NCBI RefSeq assembly: GCF_016097405.1
Contig: NZ_JAEHGD010000001.1
Span: 195,003-259,002, forward strand
Direction of reading: 5' to 3'
Length of the DNA stretch: 64,000 nucleotides
Origin: a methane-oxidizing endosymbiont of Gigantopelta aegis
GTDB taxonomy: Bacteria > Pseudomonadota > Gammaproteobacteria > Methylococcales > Methylomonadaceae
The position numbers and the translations under genes were made by a program. A model generated the notes under the pieces. The model did no database searches and was not told the origin of the DNA. It saw nothing but the letters and a program-made list of their open reading frames with translations. Positions within the stretch are counted from its first letter, which is position 1. Each line of letters begins with the position of its first letter. Below are positions 39,060 to 48,085 of this stretch, in pieces.

Positions 39060-39335
39060 TCAGTTTTCTTTTTGCGGAACATAGCCTTCAGGCATTTCGA
39101 AACCGCCTGAAAACAAGAATTTTTCTCTTTCTTGCTCCAGAATTTTTTTGGCTTGCGGGTCAAAACTGGCTAAACGTTGTTCATTGATAATCATGGTCTG
39201 CATTTTCAGCCATTCCTCCCAGGCTTGTTTCGAGATATGCTCAAAAATCTGTTGACCTTTTGGACCTGGGAATGGCGGCTCGTCCAGACCTTCCGTTTCA
39301 ATACCTAGTTTTACACATTTAATCATTCTCGCCAT
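39060..39335 (-). CDS. yggX: Probable Fe(2+)-trafficking protein YggX
   Basis: This 91-residue protein has the family start MARMIKCVKLG and the segment GLDEPPFPGPKGQ. The family protects iron-sulfur clusters from oxidative damage and helps iron handling. It overlaps the mutY 3' end by 13 bases, the classic mutY-yggX pair; MutY itself carries a 4Fe-4S cluster. Confidence 0.93.
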   Translation of the reverse strand: MARMIKCVKLGIETEGLDEPPFPGPKGQQIFEHISKQAWEEWLKMQTMIINEQRLASFDPQAKKILEQEREKFLFSGGFEMPEGYVPQKEN

Positions 39336-40387
39336 TGATTTTCCTCTGTATGTTCTTGCAAAATCCGCTTTATGGGTGCGGGTAAACCTAATGAATGAAT
39401 CGCATCATTCTTATACCAGACTGCGTTATCTTGTTCCATCACAAAGTTTTTAGGGTTTTTCTCTTTTACGATTACCGTTGAATAGTCGAGGTGATAATGG
39501 GAAAACGTATGCCTCTTGTCGGGAAGTTGCTCAATAATGCTGAAGTCATTGCAGTGTAATTGGCACCAGTATTCCAGCGATGAAAAATCATCAAACTCAG
39601 GCAGAGACCATAATCCGCCCCAAATACCGACCGGCGGTCGTTGTTGTAATAAAATCTGGTTTTGATTATTTTTTAAGCATAAAAAAACACTTTGTTTAAC
39701 AGGGAGCGCCTTACGTGGTCGCGTGCTTGGCAGTTTTTCGGTTTCCTGATGATGGAAGGCATAGCAATCAGGTTGCAGAGGGCAAACAGAGCATACAGGC
39801 TTGCGGCGTGTGCAGACGGTCGCGCCCATATCCATCATGGCTTGCGTATAATCGGCTGTCCGCTGCTGAGGCGTAAGGCGTTCACTAATTTGCCATAGCT
39901 CCTTGCTGACTTTGCTATCCCCAGGCCAGCCATAGATGCCGTAAAAACGGCTTAAGACGCGTTTGACGTTGCCGTCTAAAATAGCATGAGGCTGTCCAAA
40001 GGCGATGCTTAAAATGGCGCCAGCTGTGGAGCGGCCGATGCCGGGCAGGGCAACGACATGTTCAAAAGCTTGCGGGAATACACCATTATACTGATGCTGA
40101 ATTACCCGTGCCGCTTTATGCAGGTTCCTGGCTCGGGCATAGTAACCGAGGCCTGCCCAATGCGTTAAAACATCATCTAGACTGGCTTGAGCCAGTGTCT
40201 TGATGTCGGGGAAAGCGTGCATAAACTTCTGATAATACGGAATCACCGTGGCTACCTGGGTCTGTTGCAGCATGATTTCAGAAATCCAGACCCGGTAGGC
40301 GCTAATAGGGTGTTGCCACGGCAAATCCTTGCGTCCATGCCGGTCAAACCAATCAAATATCTGCCGGTGAAAGGTTTTGTTATCCAT
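39323..40387 (-). CDS. mutY: A/G-specific adenine glycosylase MutY
   Basis: This 354-residue base-excision repair enzyme removes adenine mispaired with 8-oxoguanine. Visible are the catalytic glutamate region ISEIMLQQTQVATV, the helix-hairpin-helix LPGIGRSTAGAIL, the catalytic aspartate in ILDGNVKRVLSRF, and four cysteines of the 4Fe-4S cluster (CTRRKPVCSVCPLQPDC). The C-terminal NUDIX-like domain recognises 8-oxoG. It is translationally coupled to yggX. Confidence 0.95.
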   Translation of the reverse strand: MDNKTFHRQIFDWFDRHGRKDLPWQHPISAYRVWISEIMLQQTQVATVIPYYQKFMHAFPDIKTLAQASLDDVLTHWAGLGYYARARNLHKAARVIQHQYNGVFPQAFEHVVALPGIGRSTAGAILSIAFGQPHAILDGNVKRVLSRFYGIYGWPGDSKVSKELWQISERLTPQQRTADYTQAMMDMGATVCTRRKPVCSVCPLQPDCYAFHHQETEKLPSTRPRKALPVKQSVFLCLKNNQNQILLQQRPPVGIWGGLWSLPEFDDFSSLEYWCQLHCNDFSIIEQLPDKRHTFSHYHLDYSTVIVKEKNPKNFVMEQDNAVWYKNDAIHSLGLPAPIKRILQEHTEENQWRE

Positions 40388-40401
40388 AGGTTTCGCTTGG
40401 C

Positions 40402-42507
40402 TCAGAAAAAACTTTTCAGTAAATCAGCGGCACCTGGCCCCAGTTTCTTGTCCAGCTTATCCAGTAATTTGGTTTTTACTTTGTCAATTTTCGCTTTGTT
40501 TGTCTCCAATGCGATGGCCGCGACATCCAATTGATAAGAGGGCTTAGCGAGTGGCCCGCTTATTTTGATGATCAAAGGAATGCCTTTGACTTTATCTTTT
40601 TGTCCGCGTTTGGTGACGGCGGCACGAATTTTATAATCGATTTGATCCGTTCTTAAATTGATGATGCCTTTGCCAGTCACATCGACACGGGAAGAGGTCG
40701 CGATCAGGTCATTATTTTTAACAATACCATTGCTGACCGTCGCGGTACCGCTGATTTTTGAAAACAAGGTTTGGTCATTTTTATTTGCAGGTGGTAATGG
40801 TGCGCCTTTTAATAGTGTTTTGATGCTATCAATCATTTTTTGAATATTAAAGCCCTTGATAACGCTATCGCTAAGATTAAAAGATAACGCGCCATTCAAG
40901 CTGGACTTGATGGCCTTGCTGGTGTTGCCATAGCCTTTCAGGCGGACGGAGGCATTGATTTTTCCGCTCATTCTATCGCTGTCGTTCACAGCTTTCAGCA
41001 GTGGGGCGATTTGGACGCCTTTCAACTTTTCGTTCAGCGCTAACGATGGCGTGCGGCCTTTAACATTGATCACTGTTTGCCCACGATAACTGCCTTCGAG
41101 TAAATGCTGGATCGACTGTTGTGTTTTGAGCAGGCCTGCTTTTGCGTCAATCGCTAAACGTACGCCTTGCATCGGAATTTTGTTGAAGGTCAAGGCGTTG
41201 ATCAGCAGCGTGCCTTGAAGATTCAGTTTTCTCAATGTTTCGACCGGAAATAACGTGGCGCCTGCAACTGCAGCGGCGGCAGGTGATGCAACCTTGTTGC
41301 TCGTTTTGCTGGACTTGCTTTCGGGTGGTAAATAGCGGTCGGCATTTATTTTATCCAGCACCAGATTAAATCGAATCGCCTGTTTGTCGAGATCTACAAT
41401 GTTAATATCACCTTTCAAGTGACTGTCATCGAGTGTTATCTGTAAGCCGGAAAGTTTTGCGGTCTTATCAGTGGCAGCTAACTGGCTTTGTAAGCGGAAA
41501 CGACTGAGTGCCGTGTCATCACGCATATTAAGATTTAGGCCCATATTGCGCAAAAATTTTCCCAAATCAAATTCAGCGACGTCGATATGGCCGTTAAAAT
41601 CGGGCTGATCTTTGATGTTTACCCCCTTAAGTTGGGCAGTTATCTGTAAACTTCCACTTTGCAGCGTTAAATCGGAAATATCCAGTGTCTGTTGGGTCAG
41701 ATCTAGCGCAATATCACTCTGTAATTGGGCATTGATCTGCTTATTCGGTAAGTCATCACCTGTCATCGTCGTGTTTAACGTCAGCGATTTGAATTGTATT
41801 TTGTCAAGGGCTGCATTGATCAATAATTGTGTGGCAAGATCAAGTTGAAGTGTCGTATTGGCTTTTTTATCGAAAACCTCAAAAGCCAGATCGACGTCGA
41901 CGGGCTGGTCAAACATCAGTTGGTCGGTGTTTAAATTGAACTGCCTGATTTCAATATATTGACCACTGGAAGCGTCACTCCACGTGATATGGGCGTTTTC
42001 AATTGATAAGCCGCCAATCGCCAATGCCGCCAACGCGGGTGCCGCTTCGGTTGTAGAGCTATCGGCGGGTTGCGATTTATCGGGTTGTTTCTGTGCTTTC
42101 TCGGGCTGAATCAGGTCATCCCAGTTGCTGATGCCTCGCTTGTTTTTGGCAAGGTATAAATCCAGGCCTTTGAGGACTATACGGCTGACTTCGACTTTAC
42201 GCGATAACAACGGGAATAATTTAACTTTTATATTGCTTTCTTCAATTTTGGCGAAGGGTCGGTCTGCGAAACCTTTGGCATTGCTGAGCGCAAGCTCACC
42301 GGTTGAAACGCCAATCCACGGAAAAACAGAGATTTCAAGATCGCCATTGATAGTTAGGTCGCGACCTGTTTGTTTTTTGACCAATTCAATGATTTGCGGT
42401 TTATAGTCGTTAGGATCAACAAATAATGGAATCGCAATTGCGGCGATAAGGATTAAAGCAAGTAGAGAGGCGATAATCGATAAGACAATTTTGAAGAGTT
42501 TAGCCAT
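40402..42507 (-). CDS. AsmA-family protein
   Basis: This 701-residue protein has an N-terminal membrane anchor (residues about 5-30) and a long, mainly beta-stranded periplasmic region typical of AsmA/TamB-like lipid-transfer proteins. AsmA N-terminal phrases are visible (VDPNDYKPQIIELVKKQTGR, LTINGDLEISVFPWIGV). The AsmA_2-type C-terminal region includes SSRVDVTGKGIINLRTDQIDYKI. AsmA proteins are implicated in phospholipid transport and outer-membrane biogenesis. It ends 14 bases before mutY, a common order. Confidence 0.88.
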   Translation of the reverse strand: MAKLFKIVLSIIASLLALILIAAIAIPLFVDPNDYKPQIIELVKKQTGRDLTINGDLEISVFPWIGVSTGELALSNAKGFADRPFAKIEESNIKVKLFPLLSRKVEVSRIVLKGLDLYLAKNKRGISNWDDLIQPEKAQKQPDKSQPADSSTTEAAPALAALAIGGLSIENAHITWSDASSGQYIEIRQFNLNTDQLMFDQPVDVDLAFEVFDKKANTTLQLDLATQLLINAALDKIQFKSLTLNTTMTGDDLPNKQINAQLQSDIALDLTQQTLDISDLTLQSGSLQITAQLKGVNIKDQPDFNGHIDVAEFDLGKFLRNMGLNLNMRDDTALSRFRLQSQLAATDKTAKLSGLQITLDDSHLKGDINIVDLDKQAIRFNLVLDKINADRYLPPESKSSKTSNKVASPAAAAVAGATLFPVETLRKLNLQGTLLINALTFNKIPMQGVRLAIDAKAGLLKTQQSIQHLLEGSYRGQTVINVKGRTPSLALNEKLKGVQIAPLLKAVNDSDRMSGKINASVRLKGYGNTSKAIKSSLNGALSFNLSDSVIKGFNIQKMIDSIKTLLKGAPLPPANKNDQTLFSKISGTATVSNGIVKNNDLIATSSRVDVTGKGIINLRTDQIDYKIRAAVTKRGQKDKVKGIPLIIKISGPLAKPSYQLDVAAIALETNKAKIDKVKTKLLDKLDKKLGPGAADLLKSFF

Positions 42508-42676
42508 TGTTCAAGCTCCAGATTGAAAAAAGATGTCAGCCAAGACAATATCGCATATCATAATATTTTGCGTCATTCAGTGCTGATGTATCGGTAATGA
42601 TAACCGCTATTGTGTTAATTTTTATTGAATGTCAGCTGAATAAAGCTGTTTATCCAACAAGATAGAGAGGGGAGCT

Positions 42677-42961
42677 ATGTTATTACTCGCAAAATTTGCC
42701 GGGATTCTGGTATTGGTCTGGTTTTATACCTCGGCTAAAAAAGTAAATGGACCGGCCATTAATTGGGCGATCATCGGGGTGCTAGGGTATTGGTTGACTT
42801 GGTGGTTGGCCAATAAGCTGTTAGTCGCTTCTTTGGCGGGGATGTTCAGTAAAAATCCGACGATGATATTTATGGTGACGCAAATACCGGTTTTTGTGGG
42901 ATTGGCGGCGATATTTTTTATTCGTAAGAAACTACTGGCGAGCGTTGATAATCATCAATAG
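42677..42961 (+). CDS. Small membrane protein, unknown
   Basis: This 94-residue protein has three predicted transmembrane helices (about 3-20, 28-50 and 62-85) and a short basic C-terminus. GGGGAG (42669-42674) lies directly before the ATG. I do not recognise a family. Confidence 0.65.
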   Translation: MLLLAKFAGILVLVWFYTSAKKVNGPAINWAIIGVLGYWLTWWLANKLLVASLAGMFSKNPTMIFMVTQIPVFVGLAAIFFIRKKLLASVDNHQ

Positions 42962-42969
42962 CGCATTTT

Positions 42970-43002
42970 CTGTAGCACTGTATACCAGAGACAGTGCTAC
43001 AG
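42970..43002. terminator. Hairpin between convergent genes
   Basis: A perfect 12-bp inverted repeat (CTGTAGCACTGT/ACAGTGCTACAG) with a 9-base loop lies between the convergent genes ending at 42961 and 43012. There is no long T run, so it is a probable weak bidirectional terminator. Confidence 0.6.
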
Positions 43003-43011
43003 AAACTCGTT

Positions 43012-43344
43012 CTAATCCTGTTGCCGTTTGAACGAGTGCACCCAGACCAGGCTATCTTCGTCCCACGTCATGCCAGGATGCATTTTTAAAATCAGGTTTT
43101 TGTAGAATGCAAGGTCAGGATACCCTTCTGCACGGGCATCGTCGTCGGTCATGTCGCCTAGGCGCTGTCTTTCAACAGACGTGACCACAAAAGGGACACC
43201 TTCCAGTTTAAACGTTTCGTTCGGATAGGCATACAAGCCATCGCGGCGCTGCTCGGTTTTTTGGCCTTTTAATGCCGCTTCCACGAGCTTTGGATGGCGA
43301 ATTAAACGGTCAATTTCACAGGTTTTTTCAGGATAATCACTCAT
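43012..43344 (-). CDS. ASCH-domain protein
   Basis: This 110-residue small protein has an ASCH-like fold with LVEAALKGQKTEQRRDGLYAYP and FVVTSVERQRLGDMTDDDARAEGYPD, close to bacterial ASCH proteins such as YqfB. ASCH domains are thought to bind RNA; the E. coli relative hydrolyses N4-acetylcytidine. The substrate here is not known. Confidence 0.75.
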   Translation of the reverse strand: MSDYPEKTCEIDRLIRHPKLVEAALKGQKTEQRRDGLYAYPNETFKLEGVPFVVTSVERQRLGDMTDDDARAEGYPDLAFYKNLILKMHPGMTWDEDSLVWVHSFKRQQD

Positions 43345-43398
43345 GATATTCTATTGAAGCTTAAAAATTTAATTTTAACAGTTTGCGGAGTATAAGTG

Positions 43399-43839
43399 AT
43401 GCGATATTTACATACGATGGTCAGAGTTAAAGATTTAGAGCAATCACTGGATTTTTACTGTAATAAATTAGGCCTTGTAGAGACCCGGCGCGTTGATCAT
43501 GAGGAAGGTCGTTTTACGCTAATTTACCTGGCGGCCCCCGAAGATAAAGCGCGTGCAGAAACAGAGCGGGCGCCGGAGTTGGAGTTGACCTGGAATTGGG
43601 ATCCGGAGGATTACGATGGTGGCCGTAATTTTGGACACTTAGCCTATGAGGTAGATGATATTTATGCGGTGTGTCAGAAGCTAATGGACCAAGGCGTTAC
43701 GATTAACCGGCCGCCACGAGATGGCTGGATGGCGTTTATTCGCTCTCCCGATAATATTTCCATTGAATTATTGCAAAAAGGGGAAAGGCTGGCACCTAGG
43801 GAGCCTTGGGTGTCAATGGAAAATATCGGCAGCTGGTAA
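43399..43839 (+). CDS. gloA: Lactoylglutathione lyase (glyoxalase I)
   Basis: This 146-residue VOC-fold enzyme converts the methylglyoxal-glutathione hemithioacetal to S-lactoylglutathione. The family start [20 protein letters not shown] and the metal-ligand regions [26 protein letters not shown] and [13 protein letters not shown] are intact. The ATG at 43399 is chosen over GTG at 43396. It is possibly followed by a long 3' region. Confidence 0.94.
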   Translation: MRYLHTMVRVKDLEQSLDFYCNKLGLVETRRVDHEEGRFTLIYLAAPEDKARAETERAPELELTWNWDPEDYDGGRNFGHLAYEVDDIYAVCQKLMDQGVTINRPPRDGWMAFIRSPDNISIELLQKGERLAPREPWVSMENIGSW

Positions 43840-43861
43840 ATAGATCCTGTATACAGTGACC

Positions 43862-44025
43862 TGTGGATAACGCTGTGCATTTCTTGCTGGATTCATGGGG
43901 ATATTATTCAAAAAGAAGATGGGGGTTGGTGTCAGATTTATTTTTAATCAATGGTTTAGGGTTGAATTGTTAAAAACGTGTTGAATATTCACAAGCTAAA
44001 CAGTTGATTTTTAGGTTGTGGATAA
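43862..44025. promoter_or_regulatory. Two perfect DnaA boxes flanking an IHF-like site
   Basis: TGTGGATAA (complement of TTATCCACA, the strong E. coli DnaA box) occurs at 43862-43870 and 44017-44025 in the same orientation. Between them, 43946-43958 reads AATCAATGGTTTA, a full match to the IHF consensus WATCAANNNNTTR. This DnaA-IHF-DnaA layout resembles datA- or DARS-like control loci, or part of an origin, but no dnaA or mnmG is nearby. The region is AT-rich and otherwise has no gene. Confidence 0.5.
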
Positions 44026-44042
44026 CTTTGTTGCTAAAAAAT

Positions 44043-44087
44043 AGGTCATATGCCACATTCGAACTATGGCATATGACCTGTTTTTTT
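44043..44087 (+). terminator. Strong intergenic terminator, no gene directly upstream
   Basis: A perfect 13-bp stem (AGGTCATATGCCA/TGGCATATGACCT) with an 11-base loop is followed by GT7. The nearest upstream stop (gloA, 43839) is 200 bases away. It may end a long gloA 3' UTR or an unannotated small RNA. Confidence 0.8.
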
Positions 44088-44281
44088 GTGTTGCAGTATA
44101 AAAAAGGCTGGTTTTACCACGGTTTACTCAGGCCAATCTAATATACATACCATATTTCATGCCAATTTTAGCGGCTAATTGTCGCGCGGCAAAATGCCAC
44201 ATTTTTTTTACCGTTTTAGCCTTGTAAACTAGCCCTAACTCTTGTTCTTCTTCACGGACTCAGAGTTGTTATCCTTCCTCT

Positions 44282-44306
44282 GCGGCCTTTTTGGCCGCCC
44301 TTTTTT
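44282..44306 (+). terminator. Terminator-like hairpin 11 bases before the M41-like gene
   Basis: A perfect stem GCGGCC/GGCCGC with a T5 loop runs into CCTTTTTT. It lies inside the leader of the gene starting at 44317 and could act as an attenuator. Confidence 0.6.
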
Positions 44307-44316
44307 GGGGGTATGT

Positions 44317-44961
44317 ATGCACAGATATCATCAGTCACGCGATTTAGGCGCAGATAGGCTTTTTGAGCTTACCCAGCAAACCGCTTTTCACGAAGCAGGG
44401 CATGCCACTGCGATTTACCTCGGTAATCAATTGCGGGGTCTCCCGCCAGTCTATTTCAGCATAGAGGTCAAACGCTCGGAAAAAAACGCTATGCCATTGC
44501 AGGCAAAAGTTATCGGCGGGCATTTAATTCAGAGTTTGCCGGTTGCCATGCTCGATAGCCTGTCGGATTTATCAGTGGCAGAAAAACACAGTTATCAATG
44601 TGCTTATGAAGCGGATGTCATTAATTTGCTGGCCGGGCCTTTGGCAGAAGCACGCTATGTGTCAATTCGGGATGATGAGGTGCTTAATCTGAATTTACTC
44701 AATCCCCAGGCCTTAGGCGATTATTACGGTGGCCAGGCGGATATGGAAAAGGCGTATCAATATCTGGAATATTTTATTGCCGATGCAGAGCAGCGGGAAA
44801 ATAAGATGCTGGATCTTTTTACACAAGCCTGGATGTTTGTCAGTCATCGGAAAAGCTGGGTCTGTATTTTGAATCTGGCTAACTATATCCTGGAAAGTGA
44901 TCAGGATGTTATCAGTTGCGAAGAGGTCAGCGATATCTTCGAGCGTTGCATGAATTTATAG
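44317..44961 (+). CDS. M41 (FtsH-like) peptidase-domain protein
   Basis: The start is set at ATG 44317 (MHRYHQSRDLGAD), with a GGGGG stretch upstream; the earlier frame from 44242 runs through a terminator-like hairpin. The 214-residue protein contains the zinc motif HEAGH (AFHEAGHATAIYL), as in the FtsH protease domain, but has no AAA+ ATPase. The later helix EADVINLLAGPLAEARYV resembles the M41 region after the zinc site. It is a stand-alone peptidase-like protein of unknown substrate. Confidence 0.7.
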   Translation: MHRYHQSRDLGADRLFELTQQTAFHEAGHATAIYLGNQLRGLPPVYFSIEVKRSEKNAMPLQAKVIGGHLIQSLPVAMLDSLSDLSVAEKHSYQCAYEADVINLLAGPLAEARYVSIRDDEVLNLNLLNPQALGDYYGGQADMEKAYQYLEYFIADAEQRENKMLDLFTQAWMFVSHRKSWVCILNLANYILESDQDVISCEEVSDIFERCMNL

Positions 44962-45004
44962 TCTCGTTTATTCTATTCATTCTGTTTAGCTGAGGGGAAA
45001 CCGA

Positions 45005-45220
45005 ATGGATGTCGGTAAAGTGTTAATCATTATCGGTAGCTTTATTCTCACTTTAGGGCTCATTACCTCTTATGCGCCTTGGTTAATCAACTGGTTTGGT
45101 CGCTTACCCGGCGATATTCATATCAAAAATGAACACAGTGTGGTGTTTATTCCTGTCACCTCAATGATTGTTGTCAGCATTCTTTTGACAGCACTTGTCA
45201 ATTTATTTTTCCGTAAGTAA
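45005..45220 (+). CDS. DUF2905-family small membrane protein
   Basis: This 71-residue protein has two transmembrane helices flanking the conserved loop WFGRLPGDIHIKNE, which defines DUF2905. GAGGGGAAACCG precedes the ATG. The function is unknown. Confidence 0.85.
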   Translation: MDVGKVLIIIGSFILTLGLITSYAPWLINWFGRLPGDIHIKNEHSVVFIPVTSMIVVSILLTALVNLFFRK

Positions 45221-45248
45221 AATCAGAATATACTAATTTACTAAATAT

Positions 45249-45276
45249 TTGGTTAATTTTAGTTTACGGCTATACT
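45249..45276 (+). promoter_or_regulatory. Putative cydA promoter
   Basis: TTGGTT (45249-45254), 16 bases, TATACT (45271-45276), about 95 bases before the cydA start. No clear FNR or ArcA site was picked out by eye. Confidence 0.45.
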
Positions 45277-45370
45277 TTACTGGGTCGACTAGACCGTAAA
45301 TTGCCGTCCTATATTTATAAACCAAGCAAAATAGTGCTTGGCTATTCATTACTACTTTGAGGTTCCTAAA

Positions 45371-46939
45371 ATGATTACAGAAGGAGTCGTTGAACTGTCG
45401 CGCTGGCAATTTGCTGTCACGGCACTGTATCACTTCCTGTTTGTTCCTCTGACACTGGGATTGTCATTTTTGTTGGCGATCATGGAGTCTTGCTATGTCA
45501 TGACAGGGCGACAAGTCTATAAAGACATGACACAGTTCTGGGGCAAGCTGTTCGGCATCAACTTTGCGTTAGGCGTTGCGACCGGGCTGACGATGGAATT
45601 CCAGTTCGGCATGAATTGGGCCTATTTTTCGCATTATGTTGGTGATGTGTTCGGTGCGCCACTGGCCATTGAAGGCTTGATGGCGTTTTTTTTGGAATCG
45701 AGTTTTGTGGGGCTGTTTTTCTTTGGCTGGGACAAGCTCAGCAAGGGCCAGCACCTCATGGTAACCTGGTTGGTGGCGTTAGGTACCAACTTGTCGGCCT
45801 TATGGATTTTGATTGCCAATGGCTGGATGCAAAATCCGGTCGGCGCCGAGTTCAATCTTGAAACCATGCGCATGGAGGTCAGTAGTTTTGGCCAATTGAT
45901 TTTTAATCCGGCCGCACAGGTCAAATTTGTTCATACCGTAGCTGCAGGCTACACCACAGCATCGGCATTTGTATTGGGTATCAGCGCTTTTTATATGTTG
46001 AAAGGACGCGATGCCGCATTTTCGCAGCGCTCTTATACCATTGCCGCAGGCTTTGGGCTGGCGGCGGTATTGGCGGTGATTGTGCTGGGCGATGAAAGTG
46101 GTTATACCGATGGCGAAGTACAAAAAGCTAAATTGGCGGCGATAGAAGCCGAATGGGAGACGGAAGAGCCGCCTGCCGCATTCACTTTGGTTGGCATACC
46201 CGACCAGGAGGCCATGGAAACAAAATATGCAATAAAAATTCCCTGGGTACTGGGTCTGATTGGGACGCGGTCGATTGATACACCTATTATGGGGTTGAAA
46301 GATATTCTGCTCAAAAATGAACAACGTATTCGTAATGGCATGAAGGCTTATGCGGCGTTACAGAAAATCAAAGACAGCGAAAAACCAATCGCGCCGGAAT
46401 TAGTCGCAGAATTTGAGCAATATAAGGCCGACCTAGGATATGGACTATTACTTAAACGCTGGGTAGACGATGTCTCAAAGGCGACGGAGGCACAAATTGC
46501 CGAGGCCGTACAATTTAGCATTCCGCGGGTGGTGCCGCTGTTTTGGACTTTCAGGGTTATGGTCGCCTGTGGCTTTATCATGCTGGTTATTTTTGCGTTG
46601 GCTTTCGCCATGAGTTCTATTCGCAAATGCCGTCAGGAATGGTTGTTGAAGTTGTCTTTCTGGATGATTCCGTTGCCATGGATTGCCTGTGAAATGGGCT
46701 GGTTTGTGGCGGAATTCGGACGCCAACCCTGGACTATTGCAGAAATTCTGCCGACGTTTCTTAGTGCCTCGTCGCTGACCGAATGGGATATTATTCTCAG
46801 TTTGAGTACCTATATTCTGGCGTACACCTGCTTTTTAATGATTGAAATGTTTTTAATGCTGAAATTTATTCGGTTGGGGCCGAGTTCCCTGCATACAGGG
46901 CGGTATCACTTTGAAATTGCAGAAGGAGCGGTCAAATGA
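45371..46939 (+). CDS. cydA: Cytochrome bd ubiquinol oxidase subunit I
   Basis: I choose ATG 45371 (MITEGVVELSRWQFAVTALYHF), which gives 522 residues, the E. coli CydA length; the frame from 45338 is longer without support. The heme b595 histidine is in the ALYHFLF segment (H21). The Q-loop is the long E. coli type, and the C-terminal region YGLLLKRW through PRVVPLFWTFRVMVACGF matches closely. It oxidises ubiquinol and reduces oxygen with high affinity in the inner membrane. It overlaps cydB by 4 bases. Confidence 0.97.
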   Translation: MITEGVVELSRWQFAVTALYHFLFVPLTLGLSFLLAIMESCYVMTGRQVYKDMTQFWGKLFGINFALGVATGLTMEFQFGMNWAYFSHYVGDVFGAPLAIEGLMAFFLESSFVGLFFFGWDKLSKGQHLMVTWLVALGTNLSALWILIANGWMQNPVGAEFNLETMRMEVSSFGQLIFNPAAQVKFVHTVAAGYTTASAFVLGISAFYMLKGRDAAFSQRSYTIAAGFGLAAVLAVIVLGDESGYTDGEVQKAKLAAIEAEWETEEPPAAFTLVGIPDQEAMETKYAIKIPWVLGLIGTRSIDTPIMGLKDILLKNEQRIRNGMKAYAALQKIKDSEKPIAPELVAEFEQYKADLGYGLLLKRWVDDVSKATEAQIAEAVQFSIPRVVPLFWTFRVMVACGFIMLVIFALAFAMSSIRKCRQEWLLKLSFWMIPLPWIACEMGWFVAEFGRQPWTIAEILPTFLSASSLTEWDIILSLSTYILAYTCFLMIEMFLMLKFIRLGPSSLHTGRYHFEIAEGAVK

Positions 46940-48075
46940 TTTTTGATTATGAAACATTACGCTTGATCTGGTGGGCCTTTTTAGGGGCATTGTTGATTGG
47001 TTTTGCCATCATGGATGGTTTCGATCTGGGCGTGGGTATGCTGCTGCCATTTTTAGGGAAAACCGATTTGGAACGGCGGGTGATTATCAATTCCATAGGG
47101 CCGACCTGGGAGGGAAACCAGGTCTGGTTTGTCACGGCCGGAGGCGCTTTGTTTGCTGCGTGGCCGATGGTGTATGCGGTATCATTTTCTGGCATGTATT
47201 TTGCGCTGCTGGCGACGCTATGCGCTATGTTTTTACGGCCTCTGGGCTTTGATTACCGGAGTAAGCTTAGCAGCCAGAAATGGCGTAATAACTGGGATAA
47301 AGCGCTTTTTGTGGGTAGTTTCGTGCCGGCTTTAGTAATGGGGGTCGGTTTCGGCAATTTGCTGTTGGGGTTACCGTTTAACTTTGATAATGATTTACGT
47401 ATGGTTTACTACGGCAGCTTTTGGGATTTATTGTCGCCATTCGCGCTGTTAGCCGGTTTGGTCAGCGTTAGCATGTATGTTATGCATGGTGCGATTTATT
47501 TGCAACTACGCACCGATGCGGAAATTTATCAGCGCTGTAAAAAAGTTGTGCTGTATGCCGGTTTAATCACGATAGCACTGTTTCTGTTAGCGGGTTTGTG
47601 GATCAGTCATTTGCCGGGCTATCACATCTTGACTGAAATCGTACCCGATGGGCCTTCTAATCCATTATTGAAGATGGTTAAAAAGGCAGAAGGTTTGTGG
47701 CTGGATAATTATAATCATTATCCCAGTCTTTGGGCCGTGCCGGCCGGGGCCTGCATCCTGGGGTTAGTTACCGTGTTCTTATCGCTCATCAATCGTCCGG
47801 GGTTGGCCTTTATCAGCAGCGGGTTAACGCTGACGGGGATCATTCTGACCGCAGGTGCCTCCATGTTTCCATTTTTAATTCCGTCCAGTATTGCCGTCAA
47901 CAGTTCTTTGACTGTCTGGGATGCCAGTTCTAGTGTCTCGACCTTGCATTTGATGTTTTGGGTGACGGTGATTTTTCTGCCGCTGATTATCGTGTATACC
48001 AGTTGGATATTTAAGATATTACGCGGAAAAATTACGGTGGATTACGTTCACGATAACGATCACAAGCTCTATTAG
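46936..48075 (+). CDS. cydB: Cytochrome bd ubiquinol oxidase subunit II
   Basis: This 379-residue membrane subunit (same length as E. coli CydB) has the start MIFDYETLRLIWWAFLGALLIGFAIMDGFDLG and the family region NSIGPTWEGNQVWFVTAGGALFAAWP. It forms the heterodimer core with CydA. Its stop at 48075 overlaps the ribosome binding site of the next gene. Confidence 0.97.
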   Translation: MIFDYETLRLIWWAFLGALLIGFAIMDGFDLGVGMLLPFLGKTDLERRVIINSIGPTWEGNQVWFVTAGGALFAAWPMVYAVSFSGMYFALLATLCAMFLRPLGFDYRSKLSSQKWRNNWDKALFVGSFVPALVMGVGFGNLLLGLPFNFDNDLRMVYYGSFWDLLSPFALLAGLVSVSMYVMHGAIYLQLRTDAEIYQRCKKVVLYAGLITIALFLLAGLWISHLPGYHILTEIVPDGPSNPLLKMVKKAEGLWLDNYNHYPSLWAVPAGACILGLVTVFLSLINRPGLAFISSGLTLTGIILTAGASMFPFLIPSSIAVNSSLTVWDASSSVSTLHLMFWVTVIFLPLIIVYTSWIFKILRGKITVDYVHDNDHKLY

Positions 48076-48085
48076 GAGGGCAGCC

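Noticed and set aside
43862-44025. Chromosomal origin of replication
   Set aside because: Only two perfect DnaA boxes, few GATC sites and no dnaA, dnaN, mnmG or mioC neighbours; kept only as a candidate DnaA-binding control site.
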